From NCBI RefSeq assembly GCF_018604545.1, contig NZ_CP075896.1, positions 1,364,001-1,428,000 on the forward strand: DNA of 64,000 bases, given 5' to 3'. This stretch comes from Streptomyces koelreuteriae. GTDB lineage: Bacteria > Actinomycetota > Actinomycetes > Streptomycetales > Streptomycetaceae. Shown one piece after another: positions 34,950-44,620 of the stretch (positions are counted from its first letter, which is position 1; each line of letters starts with the position of its first letter). The position numbers and the translations under genes are program-made. The notes beneath the pieces were generated by a model, which saw only the letters and a list, made by a program, of their open reading frames with translations, was not told where the DNA came from and made no database searches.

Positions 34950-35729
34950 ATGGCCGAGACCGTCCCGGTGCGCTGCCCGGCCTGCCGGCGCGAGCACCGC
35001 TACACGGCTCCGGCGTACCCCTGTGTGTGCGGGGCGCCGGTCGCCCCGCGCCTGGACCACCGCCGTCCGGCGACGCCCGTCTCCCATCGCGTGTGGCAGG
35101 AGGACTGGGTGACGGTGCGCTGCGCGTCCTGCGGCCGGAGCGGGGAGTGGCCGCGTCCGGAACTGGGGTGCGGATGCGGGACGGTGCTGCGGGTGCCGGT
35201 GGCGGAGGGGCGGGGAGTAACCGGCCGGGATGGCGATGCCTCCCGGCAGTCCACGCCGGACGCACCGGACGCGGCGGCCGCCACCGCCATCACAGGCGCC
35301 GCTGCTGCTGCCGCCGCTGATGCCGCTGCCGTCAGGCCTCCCTTCCGGTCCGTCACCATCCGCACCGCGCGCGACGCCGTCACGGCCGCCGCGCTGTATC
35401 TGCGCTGGCTCGGCTACCGGGGCGTACGCCGGGCCGACCAGCGTCCCCCGTCCGGCATCGGCCTCGCCGCCCGCGGCGTCCTCGCGCAGGTCGACCCGGC
35501 GGTGCGCCCCGCGACACTGCGGGACGTGGAGTGCCTGTGGCTGGCGGCCATGACGGAGTCGGCGGACTGCCTCTACTTCTCCCTCGCCGGGTACGCGGAC
35601 GACGCCCGGGCCCGCGCCGACGCCCTGGGCATCCCCCTGTTCGTCCTCGACCTCACCGGCACACCGCGCCCGGTGAACGCCCCGGCCGAGGCGCTGGCCA
35701 CCACCGGCACCGGAAAATCGGCCCCCTGA
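34950..35729 (+). CDS. Zinc-ribbon protein with possible Mrr-like C-terminal domain
   Basis: A 259-residue protein. Two CxxC sites, VRCPACRREH...CVCG (8-30) and VRCASCGRSG...CGCG (about 55-80), form zinc-ribbon-like modules, followed by an Ala/Asp-rich linker. The C-terminal half (RTARDAVTAAALYLRWLGYRGVRRADQRPPSGIGLAARGVLAQVDP, then DCLYFSLAGYADDARARADALGIPLFVLDL) has the strand order of Mrr/PD-(D/E)xK domains, in which QVD would replace the Q-x-K active-site strand. The lysine is absent, so nuclease activity is doubtful. Unknown role, perhaps nucleic acid binding. Confidence 0.65.
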   Translation: MAETVPVRCPACRREHRYTAPAYPCVCGAPVAPRLDHRRPATPVSHRVWQEDWVTVRCASCGRSGEWPRPELGCGCGTVLRVPVAEGRGVTGRDGDASRQSTPDAPDAAAATAITGAAAAAAADAAAVRPPFRSVTIRTARDAVTAAALYLRWLGYRGVRRADQRPPSGIGLAARGVLAQVDPAVRPATLRDVECLWLAAMTESADCLYFSLAGYADDARARADALGIPLFVLDLTGTPRPVNAPAEALATTGTGKSAP

Positions 35730-35757
35730 CCACACCACCGCGCCGCATACTCACAGC

Positions 35758-36270
35758 ATGCGCACCCGCATCCGCCCCGCGGCATCCGCCGAACTCCCCG
35801 CCCTCCAGGACATCGAACGCGCCGCCGGAGCCCCCTTCCGCGACCTCGGCATGCCGGAGATCGCCGACGACGAACCGCCCGGGCTCGACGTACTGGAGCG
35901 CTACCGCCGGTCCGGCCGCTGCTGGGTCGCGGTGGACGAGCGGGACCACCCGGTCGCATACCTCCTCGCCGAACCCGTGGACGGCGCGCTGCACATCGAG
36001 CAGGTCTCGGTCCACCCGCGTGCCGCACGCCGCGGCGTGGGCCGAGACCTCCTGGCCCACGCCGCCGACCGGGCCCGCGAGGAGGGCCTGACCGCCCTGA
36101 CGCTGACCACCTTCACGGAGGTCCCATGGAACGCCCCTTATTACGCCCGCCTCGGCTTCCACCCCCTGACCGAGCCCGACCTCACCCCCGGCCTCCGCGC
36201 GATCCGCACGACAGAGGCCGAACACGGCCTGAACCGCTGGCCACGGGTATGCATGCGCGCACCGCTGTGA
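35758..36270 (+). CDS. GNAT-family N-acetyltransferase
   Basis: A 170-residue GNAT: RIRPAASAELPALQDIERAAG at the start, LHIEQVSVHPRAARRGVGRDLLAHA (acetyl-CoA motif A, R-R-x-G-V-G, near 85-110) and NAPYYARLGFHPL near 125. Substrate unknown. Its stop is one base from the convergent acyl-CoA synthetase stop, leaving no intergenic terminator. Confidence 0.9.
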   Translation: MRTRIRPAASAELPALQDIERAAGAPFRDLGMPEIADDEPPGLDVLERYRRSGRCWVAVDERDHPVAYLLAEPVDGALHIEQVSVHPRAARRGVGRDLLAHAADRAREEGLTALTLTTFTEVPWNAPYYARLGFHPLTEPDLTPGLRAIRTTEAEHGLNRWPRVCMRAPL

Positions 36271-36271
36271 C

Positions 36272-37870
36272 CTACCCCTGCCCGTCCGAGAACCTCTCCC
36301 GCAGCTCCACCTTGCGTACCTTCCCGGACACCGTCATCGGGAAGGAGTCGAGGATCTGAAGCCTGCTCGGGATCTTGTAGTGGGCCAACTGCCCCTCGCA
36401 GAAGGACCGTACGTCGTGCAGGGTCGGCGGGGCGGCCGGGTCGTGGGGGATGACGCAGGCCAGGACCTCCTCGCCGTAGTGGTCGTGCGGGATGCCCACG
36501 ACCTGGACGTCCTGGATGCTCGGGTGGCCGTAGAGGAACTCCTCGATCTCGCGGGGGTAGATGTTCTCCCCGCCCCGGATGATCATGTCCTTGATGCGGC
36601 CGACGATCTCGACATAGCCGTCCTCGCGCATCACGGCGAGGTCGCCGGTGTGCATCCAGCGGCCCGCGTCGATGGCCTCGGCGGTCTTCTCCGGCTCGTT
36701 CCAGTAGCCGAGCATCACGCTGTAGCCGCGGGTGCACAACTCGCCCGCCGTGCCCCGGGGTTGTGTCACGCCCGTCGCGGGATCGACGACCTTGACCTCG
36801 ATGTGCGGCAGGACCCGGCCCACGGTGCCCGTGCGGTGCTCCAGGTCGTCGTCCCGCCGGGTCTGGAGGGACACCGGGGAGGTCTCGGTCATGCCGTAGC
36901 AGATGGAGACCTCCGCCAAGTGCATCTCGGCGACCACCCGCTTCATCACCTCGACCGGGCAGGGCGAGCCCGCCATGATGCCGGTGCGCAGGGAGGAGAG
37001 GTCGTACGCCGCGAAGCCGGGGAGGTTCAGCTCCGCGATGAACATGGTCGGGACGCCGTAGAGCGAGGTGCAGCGCTCCTGCTGGACCGCGTCCAGGGTG
37101 GCCTTCGGGTCGAAGGACGGGGCGGGGATGACGATGCAGGCGCCGTGCGAGGTGGCGGCCAGATTGCCCATCACCATGCCGAAGCAGTGGTAGAAGGGGA
37201 CGGGCACGCACACCCGGTCCTGCTCGCTGTAGGCGATCGACTCGCCCACGAAGTACCCGTTGTTGAGGATGTTGTGGTGTGAGAGGGTCGCGCCCTTGGG
37301 GAAGCCCGTCGTGCCCGACGTGTACTGGATGTTGATCGGGTCGTCGCAGGACAGCTCCGGGAACCGGGACCGGGCGTCCGGGGTGGCCCGTCCCAGCAGC
37401 GCCTCCCAGCTCGGGTCGCCGACGTACACGACCTCGCGCAACTCGGCGCACCTGTCCCGTACTTGCCCGACCATCGCCCGGTAGTCGCTCGCCTTGTGGC
37501 TGACGGAGGCGAACAGCAGGGACACACCGGCCTGCTTGAGGACGTACTCGACCTCGTGCGTGCGGTAGGCCGGGTTGATGTTCACCATGATCGCGCCGAT
37601 GCGGGCGGTGGCGTACTGGACGAGCACCCACTCGGGGCAGTTCACCGCCCAGATGCCCACCCGGTCGCCCTTGGCGACACCGGAGGCGTGCAGCGCGGAC
37701 GCCAACTCGTCGACGGCTGAGCCGAATTGCGCGTACGTCCAGCGCCTCCCGGACGGGACGTCGACCAGTGCCTCGCGCTCCGGCCAGGCGGCCACCGCCC
37801 GGTCCAGGTTGGCCCCGATCGTGTCGCCGAGCAGGGCCGTCCCGCCGGTTCCATGGCTGTACGACGTCAC
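36272..37870 (-). CDS. Acyl-CoA synthetase (AMP-forming), FadD/FadK type
   Basis: A 532-residue AMP-binding enzyme: P-loop YTSGTTGFPKGATLSHHN (about 185-202), YGMTETSPVS (A5), YSVMLGYWNEPEKT, TGDLAVMREDGYVEIVGRIKDMIIRGGENIYPREIEEFL (A8), and the C-terminal catalytic lysine in MTVSGKVRKVELRE. It activates a fatty or related acid to the acyl-CoA. ATGA overlap with the upstream synthetase shows cotranscription. Confidence 0.9.
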   Translation of the reverse strand: MTSYSHGTGGTALLGDTIGANLDRAVAAWPEREALVDVPSGRRWTYAQFGSAVDELASALHASGVAKGDRVGIWAVNCPEWVLVQYATARIGAIMVNINPAYRTHEVEYVLKQAGVSLLFASVSHKASDYRAMVGQVRDRCAELREVVYVGDPSWEALLGRATPDARSRFPELSCDDPINIQYTSGTTGFPKGATLSHHNILNNGYFVGESIAYSEQDRVCVPVPFYHCFGMVMGNLAATSHGACIVIPAPSFDPKATLDAVQQERCTSLYGVPTMFIAELNLPGFAAYDLSSLRTGIMAGSPCPVEVMKRVVAEMHLAEVSICYGMTETSPVSLQTRRDDDLEHRTGTVGRVLPHIEVKVVDPATGVTQPRGTAGELCTRGYSVMLGYWNEPEKTAEAIDAGRWMHTGDLAVMREDGYVEIVGRIKDMIIRGGENIYPREIEEFLYGHPSIQDVQVVGIPHDHYGEEVLACVIPHDPAAPPTLHDVRSFCEGQLAHYKIPSRLQILDSFPMTVSGKVRKVELRERFSDGQG

Positions 37871-39537
37871 CGGAAGTCCTCCTCGCGGTACTCGGCGTCC
37901 GACCCGGCCGCCGTGGCCTCGCGCAGCTCGATGCGGCGGATCTTGCCGGAGACGGTCTTGGGCAGCGCGCCGAACTCCAGACGGCGGATGCGCTTGTAGG
38001 GGGCCAGGGCCTCCCGGGAGTGCTCGAACAGCACCTTCGCGGTGTCCGGACCGGGCTCCCAGCCCTCGGCCAGGACGACGTACGCCTTCGGCACGGCGAG
38101 GCGCAGCTCGTCCGGCGCGGGGACGACCGCCGCCTCCGCCACGGCCTCGTGCTCCAGCAGCGCGCTCTCCAGCTCGAAGGGCGAGATCTTGTAGTCACTC
38201 GCCTTGAAGACGTCGTCCGCGCGGCCGACGTAGGTGATGTAGCCGTCCTCGTCGCGGGCGCCGATGTCGCCGGTGCGGTAGTAGCCGCCGGCCATCGACT
38301 CCGCCGTCCGGTCCGCGTCGCCGTGGTAGCCGGTCATCAGGCCGACCGGGCTCTCCGACAGGTCGAGGGCGATCTCCCCCTCGCTCGCGCCCGGGGCGCC
38401 CGAGACGGGGTCCAGCAGTTCGACGCGGTAGCCGGGGCTGGGCCGGCCCATCGAGCCGGTCTTGAGGGGCTGTCCGGGGCTGTTGGCGACCTGTACGGCC
38501 GTCTCGGTCTGGCCGAAGCCGTCCCGGATGGTGACGCCCCAGGACCGGCGGACCTGCTCGATGACCTCCGGGTTGAGCGGTTCACCGGCGGCGACGACCT
38601 CGCGCGGGCGGGTGCGCAGCTGAGTCAGGTCGGCCTGGATGAGCATGCGCCACACGGTCGGCGGGGCGCAGAAGGTCGTGACGCCGGCCCGGTCCATCTC
38701 CGCCATGAGACGGGCCGCGTCGAAGCGCGTGTAGTTGTACAGGAAGACGGTCGCCTCGGCGTTCCAGGGGGCGAAGAGGTTGGACCAGGCGTGCTTGGCC
38801 CAGCCCGGGGAGGAGATGTTCAGATGCACGTCGCCTGGCTTGAGGCCGATCCAGTACATCGTCGACAGGTGCCCGATCGGGTACGAGGTGTGGGTGTGCT
38901 CGACGAGTTTGGGCCGGGCGGTGGTGCCCGAGGTGAAGTAGAGCATCAGCGGGTCGTCGGCCCGGGTCGGGGCGTCGGGGGCGAAGTCGGCGGGGGCTCC
39001 GTACGCGTCCTCCAGCGGCAGCCAGCCCTCGGGGGCCGTACCTGCCGCGATGCGTGTGTAGTCGCCGGAGACCTCGGCGAACTTGCCGGTGTCCTCCGGG
39101 CGCGCGATGACATGCCGGACCCGGCCGCGGTCGACACGGTCGCGCAGGTCGGCCGGGCCGAGCAGCGGCGTGGCCGGGATGACCACCGCGCGCAGCTTCA
39201 TCGCCGCGAGCGCGGTGATCCACAGTTCGGCCTGGTTGCCGAGCATGACGAGGATCCGGTCCTCGGCGCGCACGCCCCGGGCGCGCAGCCAGTTGGCGAA
39301 CTGGGCCGAGCGCACGGACATCTCCCCGAAGGACAGCCGGGTCTCGCGGCCGTCCTCCTCGACGATGTGCAGGGCGGTGCGGGCGTTGCCCTCCGCGATC
39401 TCGTCGAACCAGTCGAGCGCCCAGTTGAAGTACTCGGGACGGGGCCAGCGGAAGCCGTCGTAGGCCGTGGCGTAGTCCTCGCGGTGTTCCAGCAGGAAGT
39501 CCCGCGCCTCGCGGAACATCTCCGTCGCCGATGTCAT
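37867..39537 (-). CDS. Medium-chain-type acyl-CoA synthetase (AMP-forming)
   Basis: A 556-residue AMP-binding enzyme of the ACSM-like group: YFTSGTTARPKLVEHTHTSYPIG (P-loop), NISSPGWAKHAWSNLFAPWNAEATVF, the GFGQTET A5 motif, YYRTGDIGARDEDGYITYVGRADDVFKASDYKISPFELESAL (A8) and PKTVSGKIRRIELRE with the catalytic lysine. The ATG at 39537 has AGGAGGAC; upstream codons in frame lack support. Two different synthetases in one operon suggest activation of two acids or chain lengths. The divergent LuxR-type gene is a candidate regulator. Confidence 0.9.
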   Translation of the reverse strand: MTSATEMFREARDFLLEHREDYATAYDGFRWPRPEYFNWALDWFDEIAEGNARTALHIVEEDGRETRLSFGEMSVRSAQFANWLRARGVRAEDRILVMLGNQAELWITALAAMKLRAVVIPATPLLGPADLRDRVDRGRVRHVIARPEDTGKFAEVSGDYTRIAAGTAPEGWLPLEDAYGAPADFAPDAPTRADDPLMLYFTSGTTARPKLVEHTHTSYPIGHLSTMYWIGLKPGDVHLNISSPGWAKHAWSNLFAPWNAEATVFLYNYTRFDAARLMAEMDRAGVTTFCAPPTVWRMLIQADLTQLRTRPREVVAAGEPLNPEVIEQVRRSWGVTIRDGFGQTETAVQVANSPGQPLKTGSMGRPSPGYRVELLDPVSGAPGASEGEIALDLSESPVGLMTGYHGDADRTAESMAGGYYRTGDIGARDEDGYITYVGRADDVFKASDYKISPFELESALLEHEAVAEAAVVPAPDELRLAVPKAYVVLAEGWEPGPDTAKVLFEHSREALAPYKRIRRLEFGALPKTVSGKIRRIELREATAAGSDAEYREEDFR

Positions 39538-39662
39538 CTGTCCTCCTGAGTACCGGACCATTGCCGGGCGGCTCCCAACCATCGTGTAATCCGTGATGCA
39601 GGACTCACTACCCCCGAACGGGGGGTGCGCCCGCACAGGAGCCGTAGTGAAGGGGCGAACAG

Positions 39663-40472
39663 GTGACAGCAGACGCGTCCGACGCCGTCGAGATACGCAA
39701 CGCGCTGCTGCGTCTGCGGCGCGCCACCGGTCTCCCCGTCGCCTTCGGCGGCCTGCTGGAGGCCGGGCGGCGGATGCGCATCAGCGAGCTGAGCGGCACG
39801 GCGACGGACGCCTTGCGTTCCCTCGCGGTGACGTCCGGGAACGGGCTGGGCGGCAAGACGGTGGTGCTGGCCCGGCCGTGCGTGGTGACGGACTACTCGG
39901 TGTCGCGGCAGATCAGCCACGAGTACGACGCCCCGGTGGCCGTGGAGGGGCTGCGCTCGGTGCTGGCCGTGCCGGTGGTCGTACGGCACGGGGTGCGCGG
40001 GGTGCTGTACGGGGCGCTGCGGACGGCCCTGCCCCTGGGCGGGCGCATGCTGGAAGCAGCGGTCGAGGCGGCGCGGGACGTGGAGCGGGCCCTGGTCATG
40101 CGGGACGAGGCACGGACCCTCGCCGCCGGGGGCGGGGCGGGCGCGGGCTGGGAGCAGGTGCGGGAGGCGCACGCGGCGCTGCGGGCGCTGGCCCCGAAGA
40201 TCGCGGACCCGGAGCTGCGGGACGAGCTGCTGGAGGCGTGTGCGCTGCTGACGGCCGGATCCGCCTCGCCCGCCAGGGTCCGGCCGGCGCCTCGGGAGGT
40301 GGATGTGCTGGCGTGTGTCGCAGCGGGGGCCACGAACGCGGTCGCCGCCGAGCGGCTGGGCGTGACGCCCGAGACCGTCAAGGGGTATCTGCGGTCGGCC
40401 ATGCGGAAGCTGCGGGCGCGGACCCGGGGCGAGGCTGTGGTCGCCGCGCGTCGGGCGGGATGGTTGCCGTAG
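39663..40472 (+). CDS. GAF-domain LuxR-family regulator
   Basis: A 269-residue regulator: GAF-like sensor domain (about 8-145, ALLRLRRATGLPVAFGGLL, SVLAVPVVVRHGVRGVLYGALR) and C-terminal LuxR/GerE HTH (about 205-265, PAPREVDVLACVAAGATNAVAAERLGVTPETVKGYLRSAMRKL). GTG start. It is divergent from the two acyl-CoA synthetases across 125 bases and probably controls them, perhaps sensing an acyl or aromatic ligand (inference). Confidence 0.88.
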   Translation: MTADASDAVEIRNALLRLRRATGLPVAFGGLLEAGRRMRISELSGTATDALRSLAVTSGNGLGGKTVVLARPCVVTDYSVSRQISHEYDAPVAVEGLRSVLAVPVVVRHGVRGVLYGALRTALPLGGRMLEAAVEAARDVERALVMRDEARTLAAGGGAGAGWEQVREAHAALRALAPKIADPELRDELLEACALLTAGSASPARVRPAPREVDVLACVAAGATNAVAAERLGVTPETVKGYLRSAMRKLRARTRGEAVVAARRAGWLP

Positions 40473-40676
40473 GTTTGTGATGTTTTCGGATATGCAGGTT
40501 CGTTCGATATACCGAAGGCTTCCCGACGGGGCGCCTACGGCGTCTGCCGCCGCATTCGGGGGCCCAATGAATTCGCCCGGCGGCGTAGGCTGTTATTTCC
40601 CTCACCACGCCGTCCGTCCGAAATTCAAAGGGCTGTTGCCTAATATTGGCCAGGACACGACACAGGGAGGGGAGCC

Positions 40677-43529
40677 GTGACCGTGCGACGGGACTTCCAG
40701 GAGCCTCCCAGGTGCCGCCCCGACCTGGTCATCGGCAGGGAGGATCTGTTCACGTCGGCGCGTGAACAGCTGGGCCGAGGCGGAAGTGTGCTGCTCCACG
40801 GCCCCGCGGGAATAGGAAAGTCGACGATCCTGCGGGCGCTGGCCGCGGATTACGGCGGCTCGGCGCGGACCGTGTTGCGCTGCTCGGCCACCGAGTCCGA
40901 ATCCCACCTGCCGTTCCTGGCGCTGGCCGACCTGTTCGGCCTGGTCCTGGACGAGGTCTCGGAACAGCTGCCCTCCGCCCAGCGCACCGCCCTGGAGTCG
41001 GCGCTCACCGGCCGCGGCGAGTCCACCCTCCAGCGTGACGGGCTCGCGCTGCGCCTCGCCGTGCTGTCGGCGCTGCGCGCCCTCGCCGCCGAGAGGCCGG
41101 TTCTCGTCGTCGCCGACGACCTGCAGTGGCTGGATGCCGCCAGTGCCGAACTGCTCGGCTTCGCCGCCCGCCGGCTGGGCGACACGCCCGTGCAGATGCT
41201 GTGCGCGGTGCGGACCGAGGGCCAGGAGTACGACCGTCATCTACGCGCGTCCCCACCCGACACGCTCGCCGTCCGGCTGGGCCCGCTGACCCGTACGCAG
41301 GTCTCGGCGCTGCTCGACCACCGCGGCTACACCCCCTTGTCCCGCTCCACGATCCGCGACATCCACCGCACCAGCGGCGGCAACCCGCTCTTCGCGCTGG
41401 AACTGGGCCGCGCCCTGGCCGAGAGCCCCACCCGGCCCCGGCCCGGCGAGCCGCTGCCCGTGCCCACCTCACTGCGGGCCCTGGTGCTGAGCCGGCTGGA
41501 GATGCTGTCGGACGAGGCGCGCCGCACCCTCCTGGTGGCCAGCGCCGGTGCCCGCCCCACGCTGGCCCTGCTGCACGCGGCCGGCCGGGAGCAGGCCGAG
41601 GCCGAGACGGCCCAGGCGGCGGCGCTCGGGCTGCTGGCGACCGACACGGAGGGACCCGCCGTACGGTTCGCGCATCCGCTGATCTCGGCCGCGCTGTACG
41701 CGGAGGCCCCGGCGCAGGAGCGGCGGGCGGTGCACGCCGCGCTGTCCACGGCGGCCTCCGACCCGATCGAGCGGGCCCGGCACCTGGCCCTGGCGACGAC
41801 CGGCACCGACCCGGAGGTGGCGGCCCGGCTCGCCGAGGCCGGAGCGCTGGCCCTGGACCGCGGGGCACCGTCCGTGGCGGCCTCGCTCGGGCTGCTCGCG
41901 GCCCGGCACACCCCGGCGGACAGCACCCCGGGTCCGGACGAGCGGCGGCTGCAGGCCGCGGAGGACGCGATCACCGCCGGCGAGGCCGATCTCGCCCGGG
42001 ACATCGCCCGTGACGTACTGACGCGTGCCACCGTGCCGGCCGAGCGGGTGCGGGCCTGGATGGTGGTCATCGAGGCGGCCGGGCAGGCGCTCGGCGAGGT
42101 CGACGCGGTCTTCCCGCAGGTCCTGGCCGACGCGGGCGACGACCCGGGGCTGCTCGCCCTGGTCCACTACCAGCTGGCCTGGCGCGGTCTGGTCGTGGAG
42201 GGCGACTTCGCCGAGGCCCGGCAGGAGGCGGAGCACGCGGCGGAGCTGGCCGCCCGGGGCGGGGACCGGCGCACCGAGCTGATGGCGCTGTCCTTCCAGG
42301 CCTCCACCGAGACCCTGATGGGCCACCCGGGGGCGCCCGCGACCGTGAAGCGGGCGCTGCGCGAACCCCAGGACCCGTATGTGGCCTGCCACCACAACGG
42401 CGCCGGCTCGGCCCGGTTCCGCTGGCTGATCATGAGCGACCGGCTGCCGGAGGCGCGGGCGGTGATCACCGCGCTGCTGCGCGAGGTGCGGCGGCGCGGC
42501 ATGGTCGAGAGCGAGGTGCACTTCCTGCGCTTCCTCGCCGACACGGAACTGCGCACCGGGCACTGCGGCCGGGCGCTCGACCTGGCCCGGGAGAGCCTGC
42601 GGCTGGCCCGTGACGCCGGGATCGGCGAGGGCGCCTCGGCGATGCTCGCCTCCCTCGCGGAGGCCTCCGCCGGGGATGTGGAGCGGGCGCTGGCGCTCGC
42701 GCGTGAGGCGGCCGACCACGCGGAGGTCGACGGCGACCAGATGTATCTGTCCCGGGCTCTGGCGGCCCTGGGTTACGCCCAGTTGGTGGCCGGGGACCCG
42801 GCGGCCGCGGTGCGTTCGCTGCGCCGGGTGCGGGAGCTGGAGCTGGGCCTCGGCATCAACGACCCGGCGCGCGGCCGCTGGCACGGCGACCTCGCCGAGG
42901 CGCTGGTCCGTATCGGCGAACCGGGCGAGGCCCAGGACGTCATCGACACGACCCGGGCGCACGCGCTGCGGCTGGGCCGGGAGAGCGTGCTGGCCGTGCT
43001 GGACCGGGCCGAGGCACTGGTGCGGGCGGCACGCGGCGAACACGAGGCCGCCCTCGTGCGGTTGGCGTCGGTGCGGGACCGGCTCGGCAGGCTGGGCTAC
43101 GGGCTGGAGGAGGCGCGGGCCGCCTTCGCGCTGGCCCGGCTGCGTGCCCAGGCCGCCGCCCTGCCCCGCACCGGGAACACTCCCCTGCCGGGGCCCGCGT
43201 CGTACGACGAGGCGGCCCGGCTGTTCCGGCGCTGCCGGGCGCTGCCCTGGCTGCGGCAGGTCGACGCGGCCGCCGCGGGCGGTTCGACGGCGGTGGAGCC
43301 TGCCTCGGTGGCGCCGCCCGTCGCGCTGGACGCGCTGGAGGGCCTGGCCTCGATGGAGCGTCAGGTCGCCTCGCTGGTGATGGAGGGGGCGACCAACCGG
43401 GAGATCGCGGCCCGTCTGTTCATCAGTGTCAAGACCGTCGAGGCGACGCTGACCCGGGTCTACCGGAAGCTGGGGATCCGTTCGCGGGTGGACATCGTCC
43501 GTCTCGCCGCCGGCCGTCGCACGACCTGA
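40677..43529 (+). CDS. LAL-family LuxR regulator (large ATP-binding)
   Basis: A 950-residue large ATP-binding LuxR regulator: P-loop HGPAGIGKST (41-50), Walker B VLVVADDLQWLD near 140, a long TPR-like helical region (about 380-850), and LuxR HTH at about 880-945 (GLASMERQVASLVMEGATNREIAARLFISVKTVEATLTRVYRKLGIRSRVDIVRLA). GTG start with GGGAGGGG. The 204-base upstream gap is unusually AT-rich and contains TAATAT (40651-40656) as a probable -10. No adjacent biosynthetic cluster is evident, so its regulon is unknown. Confidence 0.93.
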   Translation: MTVRRDFQEPPRCRPDLVIGREDLFTSAREQLGRGGSVLLHGPAGIGKSTILRALAADYGGSARTVLRCSATESESHLPFLALADLFGLVLDEVSEQLPSAQRTALESALTGRGESTLQRDGLALRLAVLSALRALAAERPVLVVADDLQWLDAASAELLGFAARRLGDTPVQMLCAVRTEGQEYDRHLRASPPDTLAVRLGPLTRTQVSALLDHRGYTPLSRSTIRDIHRTSGGNPLFALELGRALAESPTRPRPGEPLPVPTSLRALVLSRLEMLSDEARRTLLVASAGARPTLALLHAAGREQAEAETAQAAALGLLATDTEGPAVRFAHPLISAALYAEAPAQERRAVHAALSTAASDPIERARHLALATTGTDPEVAARLAEAGALALDRGAPSVAASLGLLAARHTPADSTPGPDERRLQAAEDAITAGEADLARDIARDVLTRATVPAERVRAWMVVIEAAGQALGEVDAVFPQVLADAGDDPGLLALVHYQLAWRGLVVEGDFAEARQEAEHAAELAARGGDRRTELMALSFQASTETLMGHPGAPATVKRALREPQDPYVACHHNGAGSARFRWLIMSDRLPEARAVITALLREVRRRGMVESEVHFLRFLADTELRTGHCGRALDLARESLRLARDAGIGEGASAMLASLAEASAGDVERALALAREAADHAEVDGDQMYLSRALAALGYAQLVAGDPAAAVRSLRRVRELELGLGINDPARGRWHGDLAEALVRIGEPGEAQDVIDTTRAHALRLGRESVLAVLDRAEALVRAARGEHEAALVRLASVRDRLGRLGYGLEEARAAFALARLRAQAAALPRTGNTPLPGPASYDEAARLFRRCRALPWLRQVDAAAAGGSTAVEPASVAPPVALDALEGLASMERQVASLVMEGATNREIAARLFISVKTVEATLTRVYRKLGIRSRVDIVRLAAGRRTT

Positions 43530-43583
43530 CCCCCACCTGGGTTCACGGGGCGCGACCGAGGGTTTTCCCTGCCCAACTCCCTT

Positions 43584-43610
43584 AGGGGGTTCCCTCATTG
43601 GGAGCCCCCT
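43584..43610 (+). terminator. Terminator after the LAL regulator
   Basis: AGGGGGTTCCC (43584-43594) pairs with GGGAGCCCCCT (43600-43610) with one G-U pair and a 5-base loop. Confidence 0.75.
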
Positions 43611-43737
43611 GTGCCGGGCTCTAGCTTGGGGGCGTGCCGCTCGCCGGGCACACGGAGATCCGAACAACGGCGTCAGGGTCCCCGTGCTTCACCACCACCC
43701 GCGCGACCCCCCACCGGCAACTCCCCCAAGGAGACCC

Positions 43738-44529
43738 ATGTTCGGGTTCAACCGTGCCAAGAAGGCCGCCGCCGTCGCCGCGGCGACCGCTGCCGCCGCC
43801 GCGACCGCGCTGCTCACCGCTCCCTCCGCCGTCGCCGCTCCCCAGCCGATCGTCGGCGGCAGCACGACCACGACCACCGCGTACCCGTTCGTCATGCAGA
43901 TCACGGACGCCTCGCAGAACCAGTTCTGCGGCGGCACGCTGGTCTCGCCCACCAAGGTCGTCACCGCCGCGCACTGCATGGTCGGTGAGACCACCAGCAG
44001 CGTGCGGGTGGTCGGTGGCCGCACCTACCTCAACGGCACCAACGGCACCGTCAGCAGAGTCAGCAAGATATGGATCCACCCGAGCTACACCGACGCCACC
44101 AACGGCGACGACGTGGCCGTGCTGACGCTGTCGACGTCGATGCCGTACACGACGGCGAAGTACGTCACGTCGTCCCAGACCTCGGTGTACGCGGCCGGCG
44201 CCACCGCGCGCATCCTCGGCTGGGGCACCACGTCCGCGGGCGGCAGCTCCTCCAACCAGCTGCGCACCGCGACGGTTCCGACCGTGTCCGACTCCAGTTG
44301 CGGCAGCTCCTACGGCTCCGACTTCGTGCAGAGCGACATGGTGTGCGCCGGATACACCTCCGGCGGCGTGGACACCTGCCAGGGCGACAGCGGCGGTCCC
44401 CTGCTCATCGGGGGCGTCCTGGCAGGCATCACTTCCTGGGGCGAGGGCTGCGCCCAGGCCGGTTACCCGGGTGTGTACACCCGGCTGACCACCTTCTCCA
44501 ACCTGGTCACGACGCAGGTCAACTCGTAA
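43738..44529 (+). CDS. Secreted trypsin-like serine protease
   Basis: A 263-residue chymotrypsin-fold protease. Ala-rich signal peptide (1-34), short propeptide, mature N-terminus IVGG at 38-41. The triad is H79 (TAAHC), D125 (DDVAVL) and S218 (GDSGGP); D212, six residues before the Ser, is the trypsin Asp189 equivalent, so it should cut after Lys/Arg. Six cysteines can form the usual three disulphides. AAGGAGAC precedes the ATG. It strongly resembles the Streptomyces griseus trypsin type. Confidence 0.96.
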   Translation: MFGFNRAKKAAAVAAATAAAAATALLTAPSAVAAPQPIVGGSTTTTTAYPFVMQITDASQNQFCGGTLVSPTKVVTAAHCMVGETTSSVRVVGGRTYLNGTNGTVSRVSKIWIHPSYTDATNGDDVAVLTLSTSMPYTTAKYVTSSQTSVYAAGATARILGWGTTSAGGSSSNQLRTATVPTVSDSSCGSSYGSDFVQSDMVCAGYTSGGVDTCQGDSGGPLLIGGVLAGITSWGEGCAQAGYPGVYTRLTTFSNLVTTQVNS

Positions 44530-44569
44530 CCAGAAATAGCTCCTGAGTACCCCTCAGGTGAAAGACCAG

Positions 44570-44608
44570 GGGGCGTTGCGGGCCTCCACGAGCGGCCCGC
44601 AACGCCCC
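44570..44608. terminator. Bidirectional terminator
   Basis: GGGGCGTTGCGGGCC (44570-44584) with GGCCCGCAACGCCCC (44594-44608), 15-bp perfect stem between the convergent protease and winged-helix genes. Confidence 0.88.
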
Positions 44609-44620
44609 TCTCCATGCGCG

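Noticed and set aside
40477..40680. 67-residue frame before the LAL gene
   Set aside because: No ribosome site and no codon bias; it spans the AT-rich promoter region.
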